The translations under genes and the position numbers were made by a program. The notes beneath the pieces are model-generated. The model ran no database searches. It saw nothing but the letters and a program-made list of their open reading frames with translations, and was not told the DNA's origin. A DNA stretch of 64,000 nucleotides from Paracoccus kondratievae (GTDB lineage Bacteria; Pseudomonadota; Alphaproteobacteria; Rhodobacterales; Rhodobacteraceae), in the NCBI RefSeq assembly GCF_009301415.1, contig NZ_CP045073.1:1255501-1319500 (forward strand). Direction: 5' to 3'. Of the stretch, positions 36,116 to 45,212 are shown piece after piece (the stretch's first letter is position 1; each line of letters opens with the position of its first letter).

Positions 36116-37315
36116 ATGAATGCTGTTTTTATCTGCGACTATATCCGCACGCCGATCGGCCGTTTCGGCGGGGCTTTGTCCTCGGTGCGTGCGGACGATC
36201 TTGGCGCGGTTCCCCTGCGCGCATTGATCCAGCGGAACGCCAATGTGGACTGGCAGACGGTGGATGACGTGATCTATGGCTGCGCCAATCAGGCGGGCGA
36301 GGATAACCGCAACGTCGCGCGTATGTCAGCGCTGCTTGCCGGTCTGCCCATCGAGGTGCCAGGCACCACCATCAACCGGCTCTGCGGTTCGGGCATGGAC
36401 GCGGTGCTGGTCGCTGCGCGCCAGATCGCGGCGGGAGAGGCCAGCCTGATGATCGCGGGCGGGGTCGAGTCCATGTCGCGCGCGCCCTTTGTGCTGCCCA
36501 AGGCCGAAAGCGCCTTTTCCCGCCATGCCGAGATTCACGATACCACCATCGGCTGGCGCTTCGTGAACCCGGAGATGGATGTGGCTTACGGTACCGATTC
36601 CATGCCTCAGACCGGCCAGAACGTCGCCGATGAATTCGGCATCAGCCGCGAGGCGCAGGACGCCATGGCGCTGGGCTCGCAGCAAAAGGCGGCGGCCGCC
36701 ATCGCCAATGGCCGTCTGGCGCGCGAGATTGCTGCTGTTACGATCCCTCAGCGCCGGGGCGAGCCTGTGGTCGTCGATACCGACGAACACCCCCGCGCCA
36801 CCACGGCCGAGACGCTGGCCAAGCTGCGCCCGCTGTTTCCCAATGGTTCGGTCACGGCAGGCAATGCCTCGGGCGTGAACGATGGGGCGGCCGCCCTGAT
36901 CCTGGCATCTGAGGCGGCGGTCAAGGCCCATGGCCTGACGCCCATCGCCCGGGTGATGGGTGGGGCAACGGCGGGCGTCCCGCCCCGGATCATGGGCATC
37001 GGCCCGGTCCCGGCAAGCCGCAAGCTGATGCAGCGGCTGGGCCTGACCCCTGCCGATTTCGACGTCATCGAACTGAACGAAGCGTTTGCCGCCCAGGGCA
37101 TCGCCACGCTGCGCGAGCTTGGCATCGCCGGGGATGACCCGCGCGTGAACCCCAATGGCGGCGCCATTGCCTTGGGTCACCCGCTGGGCATGTCGGGTGC
37201 GCGGATCACCGGCACCGCTGCGCTTGAGCTAGCGCTGAACGGTGGCAAACGCTCGCTTTCGACCATGTGCATCGGTGTGGGTCAGGGCATCGCCATCGCG
37301 CTGGAAAGAGTCTGA
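36116..37315 (+). CDS. pcaF: 3-oxoadipyl-CoA thiolase
   Basis: Degradative thiolase of 399 residues, the size of PcaF. Cys nucleophile in NRLCGSGMDAV, His in NGGAIALGHPLGMSGAR, and C-terminal MCIGVGQGIA containing the second Cys. It cleaves beta-ketoadipyl-CoA to succinyl-CoA and acetyl-CoA. The ATG at 36116 has GGAG 8 bp upstream; a TTG 6 bp earlier is less likely. A strong terminator follows. Confidence 0.93.
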   Translation: MNAVFICDYIRTPIGRFGGALSSVRADDLGAVPLRALIQRNANVDWQTVDDVIYGCANQAGEDNRNVARMSALLAGLPIEVPGTTINRLCGSGMDAVLVAARQIAAGEASLMIAGGVESMSRAPFVLPKAESAFSRHAEIHDTTIGWRFVNPEMDVAYGTDSMPQTGQNVADEFGISREAQDAMALGSQQKAAAAIANGRLAREIAAVTIPQRRGEPVVVDTDEHPRATTAETLAKLRPLFPNGSVTAGNASGVNDGAAALILASEAAVKAHGLTPIARVMGGATAGVPPRIMGIGPVPASRKLMQRLGLTPADFDVIELNEAFAAQGIATLRELGIAGDDPRVNPNGGAIALGHPLGMSGARITGTAALELALNGGKRSLSTMCIGVGQGIAIALERV

Positions 37316-37334
37316 CGTCCCTTTTGTATCCTTA

Positions 37335-37367
37335 CGCCTGCCCCCCTTGCGGGGCAGGCGTTTTTTT
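37335..37367 (+). terminator. Rho-independent terminator of pcaIJF
   Basis: CGCCTGCCCC and GGGGCAGGCG form a perfect 10-bp stem with a 6-base loop, followed by seven T residues. Confidence 0.92.
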
Positions 37368-37832
37368 ATGAGATGAAGCGCCAGCAGGGTCAGACCCTGC
37401 AATGCCGCATCAACCTCAGGCAGAATCGCCCGGCCGCCTCTGTTGCAGCCCCCGCCGGGCCTGCTCTTGGGGCGGAAAATCAGCAATGCCAAAGGCTTCG
37501 AGTGTGGTTTTTTGTTGATCAAGCTTAAATGCAATTGTCGCGATCTGGACGTTTTTGCCTCTCAACATGTCGGTTGAGTGCTCTTTGCGGCGGGCCTCAT
37601 GTCACATCTTACCCAGCGTAGGATACTCGCCCAAGCCAACGAATTGTTCGCTGCCACAGAGCAAAAGCCGTATCGGAACAAAGCCATGATCTGGCTGCGT
37701 GAAACGCGTGCCGCCTTGTCCACGACCGGGTCATGCGGACCTCCATTTTGTGCGAGAGCCTGACGGCCCCGGGGCATCCCCAGCGCCGGACGCCTTAACG
37801 AGTCTTGGAGGAGACTGCGGAGGAGATCGTAA
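37368..37832. other. Intergenic region before the BCCT gene, no gene supported
   Basis: About 465 bp between the pcaF terminator and the BCCT start. It holds a perfect GCAGGGT-CAG-ACCCTGC dyad (37384-37400), an AT-richer patch around 37510-37540 that may contain a promoter, and two GGAGGAG sequences just before the BCCT ATG. A 61-codon reading frame at 37578-37763 has no recognisable features. Confidence 0.6.
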
Positions 37833-39395
37833 ATGCAGACGAAACCCGAAAGGGGAATTAACATTGGCGTCTTCTGGCCGGCCATTGCGGTCGCAGGAGG
37901 CTTTGTGATGTGGGGCGTTCTAGGCCCCGACAGCCTGGCCGTAGTCGCCAGGGCCACCCTGAACTGGATCATCCGGGTCTTTGGGTGGAGTTTTGTTATC
38001 TCGACGGCCTTCTTTCTGGCCTTCTCGCTGTTTCTGGCCTTCAGCCGCTTTGGCCGCATCAAGCTTGGCCATGATGACGAACAGCCCGAATTCTCGACGC
38101 GTTCATGGGTTTGCATGATGTTCAGCGTCGGCATGGGCATCGGGCTGATGTTCTGGGGCGTGGCCGAGCCGATCAGCCATTACGCCAACCCGCCCCATGG
38201 CCTTGCCGCACCGCAGACCAAAGAGGCGGCTCTGGTCGCCATGCAATATGCCTATTTCCATTGGGCGCTGCACCCTTGGGCAATCTATGCGATGGCGGGC
38301 CTTGCCATGGCCTATTTCAGCTATCGCCGCGACCTGCCCACGCTGGTGTCGAGCGTCTTTCACCCGCTGCTTGGTGACCGCATCCATGGGCCGGTCGGGC
38401 GCATGATCGACGTGCTGGCGATCATCGCCACGCTGTTTGGTACCGCCACCTCGCTGGGGCTTGGCGCGCAGCAGATCAACAGTGGCATGAATTATCTGTG
38501 GCAGACCGGAGAATCCCCGGCCATCGCACTGGCGATCATCGCGGTGCTGTCGGTGCTGTTCATCCTCTCGGCCGTCTCGGGCGTCGGCAAGGGCATCCAG
38601 TTTCTCAGCAACATGAACATGGTCATCGCCGTGGTGCTGTTGCTGTTTCTGGCGCTGCTGGGTCCGACGGTCTTTATCCTCGACACGCTGATCGAGTCGC
38701 TGGGCTATTATTTCAGCGATCTGATCTCGATGTCGTTCCGCACCTCGGCCTTTAGCGACAGCAAATGGCTGGCAAGCTGGACGATCTTTTACTGGGCATG
38801 GTGGATTTCATGGGCCCCCTTTGTCGGCGTGTTCATTGCCCGCATTTCGCGTGGGCGCACGATCCGTGAATTCGTCGTAGGCGTTCTGTTGATCCCCAGT
38901 GCGGTGACCTTTGTCTGGTTCACCGTCATGGGGGGCAGCGCGCTGTTCTCTGAGATCAGCGGCCCCGGCGGGCTGGTCGGGGCGATTGCCGAAAAGGGCG
39001 AGGCCGTGTCGCTGTTTGCGATGCTGGAGCAATACCCGATGGCCGGGCTTACCTCGGTCGTGGCGATGTTCCTGGTCGCGATCTTTTTCGTCTCGGGGGC
39101 GGATGCGGCCTCGGTCGTGATGGGGATGCTGTCCAGTTACGGCACCACCCATCCGCGCGCCGGCATCGTCGTGCTGTGGGGCGTGCTTGCGGGCGCCTCG
39201 GCCTCGGTTCTGCTGGTGATGGGCGGGCTTGACGGGTTGCAAACCGCCTCGATCATTGCCGCTGCGCCCTTCCTTGTCGTGATGGTCGGGCTATGCGCCT
39301 CGCTGTGGAAGGGGCTGCTGGACGATATCGAGGTCCACGGCCATTTCGAGGAAATCGACCCGCATACCGGTGGCCTCAAAGAGCGCTCGCGTTGA
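37833..39395 (+). CDS. BCCT-family betaine/choline/carnitine transporter
   Basis: A 520-residue secondary transporter with 12 helices. Family signatures are clear: GMGIGLMFWGVAEP, and the Trp-rich helix reading FYWAWWISWAPFVG followed by FIARISRGRTIREF. The GMGIG pattern (two glycines before Ile-Gly) is the type found in sodium-coupled betaine carriers. It lacks long cytosolic tails, so osmotic sensing like BetP is unlikely. Flanked by terminators, it is a single-gene unit. It fits an organism that uses ectoines and betaines, but the exact substrate is not readable. Confidence 0.9.
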   Translation: MQTKPERGINIGVFWPAIAVAGGFVMWGVLGPDSLAVVARATLNWIIRVFGWSFVISTAFFLAFSLFLAFSRFGRIKLGHDDEQPEFSTRSWVCMMFSVGMGIGLMFWGVAEPISHYANPPHGLAAPQTKEAALVAMQYAYFHWALHPWAIYAMAGLAMAYFSYRRDLPTLVSSVFHPLLGDRIHGPVGRMIDVLAIIATLFGTATSLGLGAQQINSGMNYLWQTGESPAIALAIIAVLSVLFILSAVSGVGKGIQFLSNMNMVIAVVLLLFLALLGPTVFILDTLIESLGYYFSDLISMSFRTSAFSDSKWLASWTIFYWAWWISWAPFVGVFIARISRGRTIREFVVGVLLIPSAVTFVWFTVMGGSALFSEISGPGGLVGAIAEKGEAVSLFAMLEQYPMAGLTSVVAMFLVAIFFVSGADAASVVMGMLSSYGTTHPRAGIVVLWGVLAGASASVLLVMGGLDGLQTASIIAAAPFLVVMVGLCASLWKGLLDDIEVHGHFEEIDPHTGGLKERSR

Positions 39396-39435
39396 AGTCC
39401 CCGCCAGCTGTCCCGGTTCGCCGGGGCGGCACCTG

Positions 39436-39476
39436 ACCGGCCCCGGCATTGGACCGGGGCCGGTTCTTTATTTTTT
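39436..39476 (+). terminator. Terminator of the BCCT gene
   Basis: ACCGGCCCCGG and CCGGGGCCGGT form an 11-bp perfect stem with a 7-base loop, followed by TCTTTATTTTTT. The T-run overlaps the stop codon of the convergent hydrolase gene. Confidence 0.9.
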
Positions 39477-39981
39477 ACCGGCCGGTGATACCTTCGATCG
39501 GCGGCGGGGGTACGGGACGGGTTACAAAGGCACTTTTGCGCTTTTCGTAAAAGGCGTTGCCCCCTGTCACCAGCACGTAATGCATGTTGTCATAGGAAAA
39601 GCGGTGCCCGGCCGTGTGAAAGAACGTGGCGTCCCCGATCAGCGGATGGCGTTCGCCGCGCATGACCGAGCGGGCGGCCTCTTTGATCTTGGGCATCTCT
39701 CGTGGGTTCATCTTGCGGGTCATGATGCCACGGGCGAACTGACCCTTTTGCCCGACGACGCCGCAGACCGAGTTCGGGAATTTGTCCGACCGCACCCGGT
39801 TCATCACCACGCTGCCAACCGCGATCATGCCGTCCCGGCTTGAGCGGTTGGATTCGAAATACATGGCGCGCTCCATGCACTCCAGTTCGCTGTGGCGACG
39901 GAACCCCGAACAGCCGCTCAATACGAGCAGCGCCGAGGCCACGGCGACGCCAAGCCGCAATGTCCTGCGCGGAAATTTCAT
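39475..39981 (-). CDS. SleB-like cell wall hydrolase lipoprotein
   Basis: A 168-residue protein with a lipobox signal (LLVLSGC, Cys near residue 24) and a Hydrolase_2/SleB domain: MYFESNRSSRDGMIAVGSVVMNRV with the catalytic Glu of the family, then CGVVGQKGQF. In the cell it would sit on a membrane facing the periplasm and cut peptidoglycan glycan strands. A longer in-frame reading upstream to 40983 is antisense to the DapA-like gene and is not real. AAGGGG precedes the chosen ATG. Confidence 0.85.
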   Translation of the reverse strand: MKFPRRTLRLGVAVASALLVLSGCSGFRRHSELECMERAMYFESNRSSRDGMIAVGSVVMNRVRSDKFPNSVCGVVGQKGQFARGIMTRKMNPREMPKIKEAARSVMRGERHPLIGDATFFHTAGHRFSYDNMHYVLVTGGNAFYEKRKSAFVTRPVPPPPIEGITGR

Positions 39982-40107
39982 GTACTGCCCCTTCTGCTGC
40001 CTGCAGAGTTTTGTTGTCATTGCAGCCATGATTATTAGCAGCATAGGGGGTGTTTCATCAACATGTCGCCCCTGCAACGCCATGGCCGGGCGCCTGCTGG
40101 CCCTATT

Positions 40108-40143
40108 TTTTCTAATGCCAGGGGCCTGAATATTCTCCTTTGC
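40108..40143 (+). promoter_or_regulatory. Bipartite conserved element upstream of the DapA-like gene
   Basis: TTTTCTAATGCC, then 14 bases, then TCTC-N-TTTGC. The same two blocks with the same spacing occur at 44974-45009 before the ABC importer. It lies 60 bp before the first catabolic gene and is probably the site of the LysR regulator encoded in this locus. Confidence 0.65.
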
Positions 40144-40203
40144 CGGGCTGTCCGGCGGGGCCTTATCAAGCAGCCATCCTACAGGAAAAATGGAGGCCGC
40201 GAC

Positions 40204-41121
40204 ATGACGCCCCGGATGGTGCTGGAAGGTATCTACACGCCGCTGATCACCCCGTTTCACGCCGATGGCTCGATCGACTATGACGCGCTGGCTGATCTGG
40301 TCGAGCGGCTGGTTGCGGCGGGGGTACACGGCCTGATCTCGGGCGGCTCTACCGGCGAGAACTATGCCGAGACCGTCGAAGAGCGACTGGATCTTGCGCG
40401 CTTTATCCTTGAGCGCGCGGCGGGTCGCCTGCCGGTCCTTGTCGGCACCGGTGCCATGCGCACGCCCGACTCGATTGCGCTGGCGCAGGGCGCGCGTCAG
40501 ATGGGGGCGGACGGGCTGCTGCTGGGCACGCCGCCTTATTCGGTCCCGACCGAGCGTGAGAATGCGCTGAATGCGCTTGCCATTGACCGGGCGGCGGATC
40601 TGCCGATCGTGCTTTACAACTATCCCGGCCGCATGGGCGTCGAGATGGGGCGCGAGTTTCTTGATCGTGTCGGGCGTTCGCGCAACGTCATTGGCATCAA
40701 GGAAAGTTCTGGCGATATCAACCGGCTGCATCTGCTGGCGCGCGATTATCCGCATATCCAGCTGTCCTGCGGCATGGATGATCAGGCGCTGGAATTCTTT
40801 GCATGGGGTGCGCGCAGCTGGATCTGCGCCGGCTCGAACTTCCTGCCCGAAGAGCATGTCGCGCTGTACGAAGCATGCGTCGTCCGGGGGGATTTCACCC
40901 GTGGCCGCCAGATCATGTCGGCGATGCTGCCGCTCATGCGCGTGCTCGAACAGGGCGGCAAGTTCATCCAATGCGTCAAACATGGGGTCGAGACGACCGG
41001 CCTGCGTGCTGGCACGATGCGCCCGCCGCTGAAGGGGCTGAACAAGGATGAAAAGCGCGCTCTGGAACAGGTGATCCGCTCACTGAAAACCGCCGTCAAG
41101 GCGATCACGGAGGGAAACTGA
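40204..41121 (+). CDS. DapA-family lyase/aldolase (dihydrodipicolinate synthase-like)
   Basis: A 305-residue TIM-barrel class I aldolase of the DapA/NanA superfamily. The Schiff-base lysine is Lys166 in IGIKESSGD, the catalytic Tyr138 in VLYNYPGR, and the carboxylate-binding loop is GGSTGEN (47-53). True DapA is normally monocistronic and biosynthetic; here the gene is followed by an aldehyde dehydrogenase and an FAD oxidoreductase. A catabolic role is therefore more likely, such as a retro-aldol or a deamination of the pyrroline-4-hydroxy-carboxylate type. ATG at 40204 has GGAGG upstream; longer readings to 40063 are unsupported. Confidence 0.85.
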   Translation: MTPRMVLEGIYTPLITPFHADGSIDYDALADLVERLVAAGVHGLISGGSTGENYAETVEERLDLARFILERAAGRLPVLVGTGAMRTPDSIALAQGARQMGADGLLLGTPPYSVPTERENALNALAIDRAADLPIVLYNYPGRMGVEMGREFLDRVGRSRNVIGIKESSGDINRLHLLARDYPHIQLSCGMDDQALEFFAWGARSWICAGSNFLPEEHVALYEACVVRGDFTRGRQIMSAMLPLMRVLEQGGKFIQCVKHGVETTGLRAGTMRPPLKGLNKDEKRALEQVIRSLKTAVKAITEGN

Positions 41122-41122
41122 G

Positions 41123-42628
41123 ATGACCGGTCTGCTGACCAATCAGGAATATAAGGCTATCGCCGGGGCGCTGAGCCTGCCGCAGAACGCCTTTATCGAC
41201 GGCACTTTCCGGCCGGCCATCTCGGGCCGGACCTTTGCCACCGTGAACCCCGCGACCGGCGAGACCTTGACCGAGGTTGCCGCCTGTGGTGCCGAGGATG
41301 TTGATCTGGCGGTGCAAAAGGCCCGCGAGGCTTTCGAGGATGGCCGCTGGTCACGCCTGCATCCCGGCGCGCGCAAAGAGGTTCTGCTGCGTCTTGCCCG
41401 CCTGATCGGGCGTAACGCGCGCGAACTGGCGGTGATGGAAAGCATCGACAGCGGCAAGACAATCTATGACTGCGAAACGGTGGACGTGCCCGAAACGATC
41501 CATGTCATCCGCTGGCATGCCGAGCTGATCGATAAGATTTATGATCAGGTCGCGCCGGCTTCTGACGATCATATCGCCATGATCGTGCGTGAGCCGGTGG
41601 GTGTGGTCGGATTGGTTCTGCCCTGGAACTTTCCGCTGCTGATGCTGGCGTGGAAGATCGGCCCGGCGCTGGCTGCCGGTTGTTCGGTCGTGGTCAAACC
41701 TGCTGCCGAGACCACGCTGACCGCGCTGCGTGTTGCGGAACTGGCGGTCGAGGCCGGGTTGCCGCGTGGCGTGCTGAACGTTGTGACCGGCAGTGGTGCC
41801 GATGTGGGCGAGCCGTTGGGCCGCCACCCGGATGTGGATATGGTCAGCTTTACCGGCTCGACTGTGACCGGGCGACGGTTCCTGCACTATTCGGCCGATA
41901 GCAACCTGAAAGAGGTGGTGCTTGAGCTGGGTGGCAAGAACCCCTGTATCGTGCTGGATGATGCCGAAGATCTGGATGCGGTTGCTGCCCATGTCGTCAA
42001 CGGGGCTTTCTGGAACATGGGCCAGAACTGCTCGGCCGCCTCGCGTCTGATCGTTCAGCGCGGCATCCGTGACCGGCTGCTTGAGCGGGTGCGCGCCCAT
42101 GCCCGTGAATGGATCGTGGGCGATCCCCTTGATCCGCAGGTACGGGTGGGTGCGCTGGTCAGCCCGGCGCATTTTGGCAAGGTCAGCGCCTATCTGGAGG
42201 CAGCCGGGCAGGAAACCATTCTGATGGGCGGCAAGATCGTGGCTGATGGCTTCATCGAACCGACCATCGTCGAGGCTCCGCGTGATTCCAGACTGGCGGC
42301 AGAAGAGATCTTTGGCCCGATCCTGACGGTTATAACCGTGGACAGTTTTGAGGAAGCCATAGCCGTCGCGAACGACACGGATTACGGGCTCGCCGCCTCG
42401 ATCTTTACTGCCAATGGCAAGCGGGCGCTGCGTGGGGCGCGGATGCTGCGCGCGGGTACCGTGACGGTGAACAGCTTTGGCGAGGGCGACATCGCGACCC
42501 CCTTTGGCGGCTACAAGCAGTCGGGTTTTGGTGGACGTGACAACTCGATCCACGCCCATGACCAGTACACCCAGCTTAAGACGATCTGGCTGGACCTGAC
42601 CGATCACGCCGATACGGCCCTTGACTAG
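41123..42628 (+). CDS. Aldehyde dehydrogenase, PuuC-like
   Basis: NAD(P)-dependent aldehyde dehydrogenase of 501 residues. The general base is in LELGGKNPCIV, the nucleophile in GQNCSAASRLIV, and the end FGGYKQSGFGGRDNS...LKTIW resembles gamma-glutamyl-aminobutyraldehyde dehydrogenase (PuuC) and other omega-amino aldehyde dehydrogenases. It starts one base after the DapA-like stop. It would oxidise a semialdehyde released by the upstream enzyme or by amine oxidation. Confidence 0.87.
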   Translation: MTGLLTNQEYKAIAGALSLPQNAFIDGTFRPAISGRTFATVNPATGETLTEVAACGAEDVDLAVQKAREAFEDGRWSRLHPGARKEVLLRLARLIGRNARELAVMESIDSGKTIYDCETVDVPETIHVIRWHAELIDKIYDQVAPASDDHIAMIVREPVGVVGLVLPWNFPLLMLAWKIGPALAAGCSVVVKPAAETTLTALRVAELAVEAGLPRGVLNVVTGSGADVGEPLGRHPDVDMVSFTGSTVTGRRFLHYSADSNLKEVVLELGGKNPCIVLDDAEDLDAVAAHVVNGAFWNMGQNCSAASRLIVQRGIRDRLLERVRAHAREWIVGDPLDPQVRVGALVSPAHFGKVSAYLEAAGQETILMGGKIVADGFIEPTIVEAPRDSRLAAEEIFGPILTVITVDSFEEAIAVANDTDYGLAASIFTANGKRALRGARMLRAGTVTVNSFGEGDIATPFGGYKQSGFGGRDNSIHAHDQYTQLKTIWLDLTDHADTALD

Positions 42629-42629
42629 G

Positions 42630-43976
42630 ATGGCAAGGCACGAGGCCCTTCGCACCCCGGTCTTTAACGGTCCGGCCGGGTGGAATGCCATCCTGTCTCG
42701 GGCCGCGCCGCGTGCACGGCTTGAGGGGGCGACTGGCTGCGATATCGCCATTGTCGGCGGTGGGTTCGCGGGGCTATCCGCCGCCCGCCGCCTGCATCAG
42801 ATTGATCCGGGACTGGACGTGGTAATCCTTGAGGCGGCCCGGATCGCGGAAGGGGGAACCGGGCGCAACTCGGGCTTTATGATCGACCTGCCGCATGAGC
42901 TGACCTCGTCAGATTATGCGGGCTCGGGTGAAAGCCGGGATCGGCAATTAACCCAGCTGAACCGGCATGCGATCGACTTTGCCGCGCAGGCGGTGGCGGA
43001 ATACGCCATCCCTGACGGCTGGTTTCAGCGCAGCGGCAAGATCAACGCCGCTGCCTCGGCGGTGGGGATGGCTGCGAATGAAAGCTACGCCCGCCACCTG
43101 CGCGATCTGGGCGAGGCGCATGAGATGCTGGACGCCAGCGCCATGCGCGAAATCACGGGCACCGATTATTATCGCGGCGGGCTTTACACCCCCGGCGCTG
43201 CGATGATCCAGCCGGCAGGTTATGTACGCGGGTTTGCCCTGGGGCTTGAACGTACGGGCGTTCGCATTTTTGAGCAATCGCCGGTTCTTTGCATCGAGAA
43301 TGGGGCGCAGGGCTGGCGGCTGCTGACCGCACGGGGCGAGGTCCGCGCCGAGCGGGTGATCATGGCGAATAACGGCCATCTGGAAAGCTTTGGCTTTCAG
43401 CGCGGACGGCTGATGCACATCATGCTGAACGCCTGCATGACCGAAGAGCTGTCGGCGGATCATCTGCGCGCGCTTGGCGGACATGAATGCTGGGGGGCGA
43501 CGCCCTCGGATCCTATGGGGACGACAGTGCGGCGCATTGGTCCGGCACAGGGCGGCCATCGTATCGTTATCCGGCAAGGTGGCTATTACCGGCCCCGGAT
43601 GCAGACCAGCACCTGCGACCTTGCCCGCCTTGTCCGCCATATGCGGCAGAAATTCGAGGCGCGTTTCCCGATGCTAAGGGGTGTGCGCTTTGAATATTGC
43701 TGGTCGGGCCATCTGTGCCTGTCCCGAAATGGCGTTTCGGTCATGCGTGAGCTTGAGCCGGGGCTGTACGCGGCCTGTGTGGATAACGGGCTGGGCACCA
43801 CGCGCAGTACCCTGACCGGGATCGGCGCGGCCGAAATGCTATGCGGCCTGACAAGCGCCGTGACCCGCTTTTTCACCGCCGAGGCCCAGCCGGACAGGCT
43901 GCCGCCCCATCCTTTCGACACGGTCGGCGCGAACGCTTATATGCGCTGGAAAGAATGGCGCGCGCGGCTAGAATGA
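42630..43976 (+). CDS. FAD-dependent amine/amino acid oxidoreductase (DAO family)
   Basis: A 448-residue DAO-family flavoprotein related to gamma-glutamylputrescine oxidase (PuuB/OrdL). The FAD fold starts with DIAIVGGGFAGLSAARRL, followed by GGTGRNSGFM, a variant of the family block that contacts the flavin. ATG at 42630 lies just after the upstream stop. Its substrate is a primary or secondary amine, possibly N-methylated; the sequence does not decide. It overlaps the LysR gene as ATGA. Confidence 0.85.
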   Translation: MARHEALRTPVFNGPAGWNAILSRAAPRARLEGATGCDIAIVGGGFAGLSAARRLHQIDPGLDVVILEAARIAEGGTGRNSGFMIDLPHELTSSDYAGSGESRDRQLTQLNRHAIDFAAQAVAEYAIPDGWFQRSGKINAAASAVGMAANESYARHLRDLGEAHEMLDASAMREITGTDYYRGGLYTPGAAMIQPAGYVRGFALGLERTGVRIFEQSPVLCIENGAQGWRLLTARGEVRAERVIMANNGHLESFGFQRGRLMHIMLNACMTEELSADHLRALGGHECWGATPSDPMGTTVRRIGPAQGGHRIVIRQGGYYRPRMQTSTCDLARLVRHMRQKFEARFPMLRGVRFEYCWSGHLCLSRNGVSVMRELEPGLYAACVDNGLGTTRSTLTGIGAAEMLCGLTSAVTRFFTAEAQPDRLPPHPFDTVGANAYMRWKEWRARLE

Positions 43977-44950
43977 CGTCCCGTTCAACTGGACATGTCG
44001 CTGCCATGCCGCCGATCAAGCGCCGCTACCTGCCTTCGCTTGGCTCATTCGCCACGTTCGAGGTGGCGGCCAAGCATCTGAGCTTTACCCTTGCTGCACG
44101 CGAGCTGAACGTGACCCAAGGCGCGGTCAGCCAGCAAATCCGGCTGCTTGAGCGGGCGCTTGATACTGCGCTGTTCATCCGCAGGCACAATGCGTTGGAA
44201 CTGACGCCCGAAGGCGCCAGCCTTTATGCGGCAGTTACAGCCGGACTTGATACGATCAGCGCCGCAGTTTCGGTTCTGACCGGCGATGAGGGACCGCGAA
44301 CGGTGACCATTTCGGCCACCGACGCCATGGCCTTGTTCTGGTTGCAGCCGCTGATCGACAGTTTCCGCGCCCGCCACCCCGAGATCGGATTTGTGGTGCT
44401 GGCCTCGGATTCCGATGACACGCTGCGCAATTACTCTGAGGTGGATATCTCGTTCTTATGCGGCAACGAGCGTTGCGAGGTCGGCGAAGAGCTGCATTTC
44501 CTGTTTCAGGAAATTGCCCAGCCGGTCTGTACCCCGGCATTTCTGGCCGAACACGGACCATTTGAGGACCCCGATGCACTGAACCGCGTCAACCTGTTGC
44601 ATCTGCATGACCGACATTGGAGTGCGGATGCCATCGGCTGGCAGCCGCTTGGCTGGGCAGAATGGTTCCGCGCGCAGGGCGCTGAATGGGCCAAGGCCCC
44701 TTCCAGCCTGTCGACGAACAAGGTCAGTCTGCTGATGAACGCCACGCTGCGGGGCGAGGGGGTGATGCTGGGCTGGCATCATATGGTCAGGGCGCTGATC
44801 GATGAGGGGCGGCTGACATTCGCCCACCCTGCGCCGATCACGGCGGGTCGCGGCAACTTTCTGAATTGCAAAAAGAAATCTCTGAAACGGCCGGATGTGG
44901 CAGGGTTTGTGGAACATGTGCTGACCGTGCTGAAGGAACAGGCAGGCTGA
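43973..44950 (+). CDS. LysR-family regulator, GcvA-like
   Basis: A 325-residue LysR protein. The helix-turn-helix (FATFEVAAKHLSFTLAARELNVTQGAVSQQI) follows the GcvA/AmpR pattern. The start overlaps the oxidoreductase stop; an ATG 11 codons later is an alternative. The effector domain (from about residue 100) is of LysR type. It is likely the local regulator acting on the bipartite elements at 40108 and 44974. Confidence 0.87.
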   Translation: MTSRSTGHVAAMPPIKRRYLPSLGSFATFEVAAKHLSFTLAARELNVTQGAVSQQIRLLERALDTALFIRRHNALELTPEGASLYAAVTAGLDTISAAVSVLTGDEGPRTVTISATDAMALFWLQPLIDSFRARHPEIGFVVLASDSDDTLRNYSEVDISFLCGNERCEVGEELHFLFQEIAQPVCTPAFLAEHGPFEDPDALNRVNLLHLHDRHWSADAIGWQPLGWAEWFRAQGAEWAKAPSSLSTNKVSLLMNATLRGEGVMLGWHHMVRALIDEGRLTFAHPAPITAGRGNFLNCKKKSLKRPDVAGFVEHVLTVLKEQAG

Positions 44951-44973
44951 TGCCGCAGGCGGCCCGCCGTAGA

Positions 44974-45009
44974 TTTTCTAATGCCCGACCAAAGCAAAAT
45001 CTCGTTTGC
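44974..45009 (+). promoter_or_regulatory. Bipartite conserved element upstream of the betaine-type ABC genes
   Basis: TTTTCTAATGCC-N14-TCTCGTTTGC, matching 40108-40143 with identical spacing. The second block is also part of a perfect AGCAAA-N6-TTTGCT dyad (44993-45010). It lies about 200 bp before the binding protein gene, in a gap of 262 bp otherwise without features. Confidence 0.65.
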
Positions 45010-45212
45010 TCAAGTGCCGGTGCGAATGGATAAATGAGTTTATTCAGGATGGGGGCGTCCTGACGTAAGGCCACTTCTGAACCCACCGGAAATCGCAACC
45101 CGTCTCGAAACACATGAGTCCGGGCAAAGACTGCTGCGGCGTGCGTCGTGGCAAGGGACGCCTCATGTCCGCGACCTGGACCGACAACGATCCAATCAGT
45201 GGAGGAACGAAA

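Noticed and set aside
37578..37763. 61-codon frame between pcaF and the BCCT gene
   Set aside because: No ribosome site, no recognisable domain and no neighbour argument. It could be a remnant, but nothing supports this.
40204..41121. Biosynthetic dapA of the lysine pathway
   Set aside because: The catalytic residues are those of the whole superfamily. The operon with an aldehyde dehydrogenase and an FAD oxidoreductase, plus a shared regulatory element with an importer, points to catabolism.
43778..43786. Perfect DnaA box TGTGGATAA
   Set aside because: It is a single copy inside the coding sequence of the FAD oxidoreductase, far from other boxes, and is explained by its codons.
41123..43976. 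Putrescine degradation operon (puuC, puuB)
   Set aside because: The enzymes resemble PuuC and PuuB, but the glutamylputrescine ligase and the hydrolase are absent, and a DapA-like gene and a betaine-type importer are present instead.
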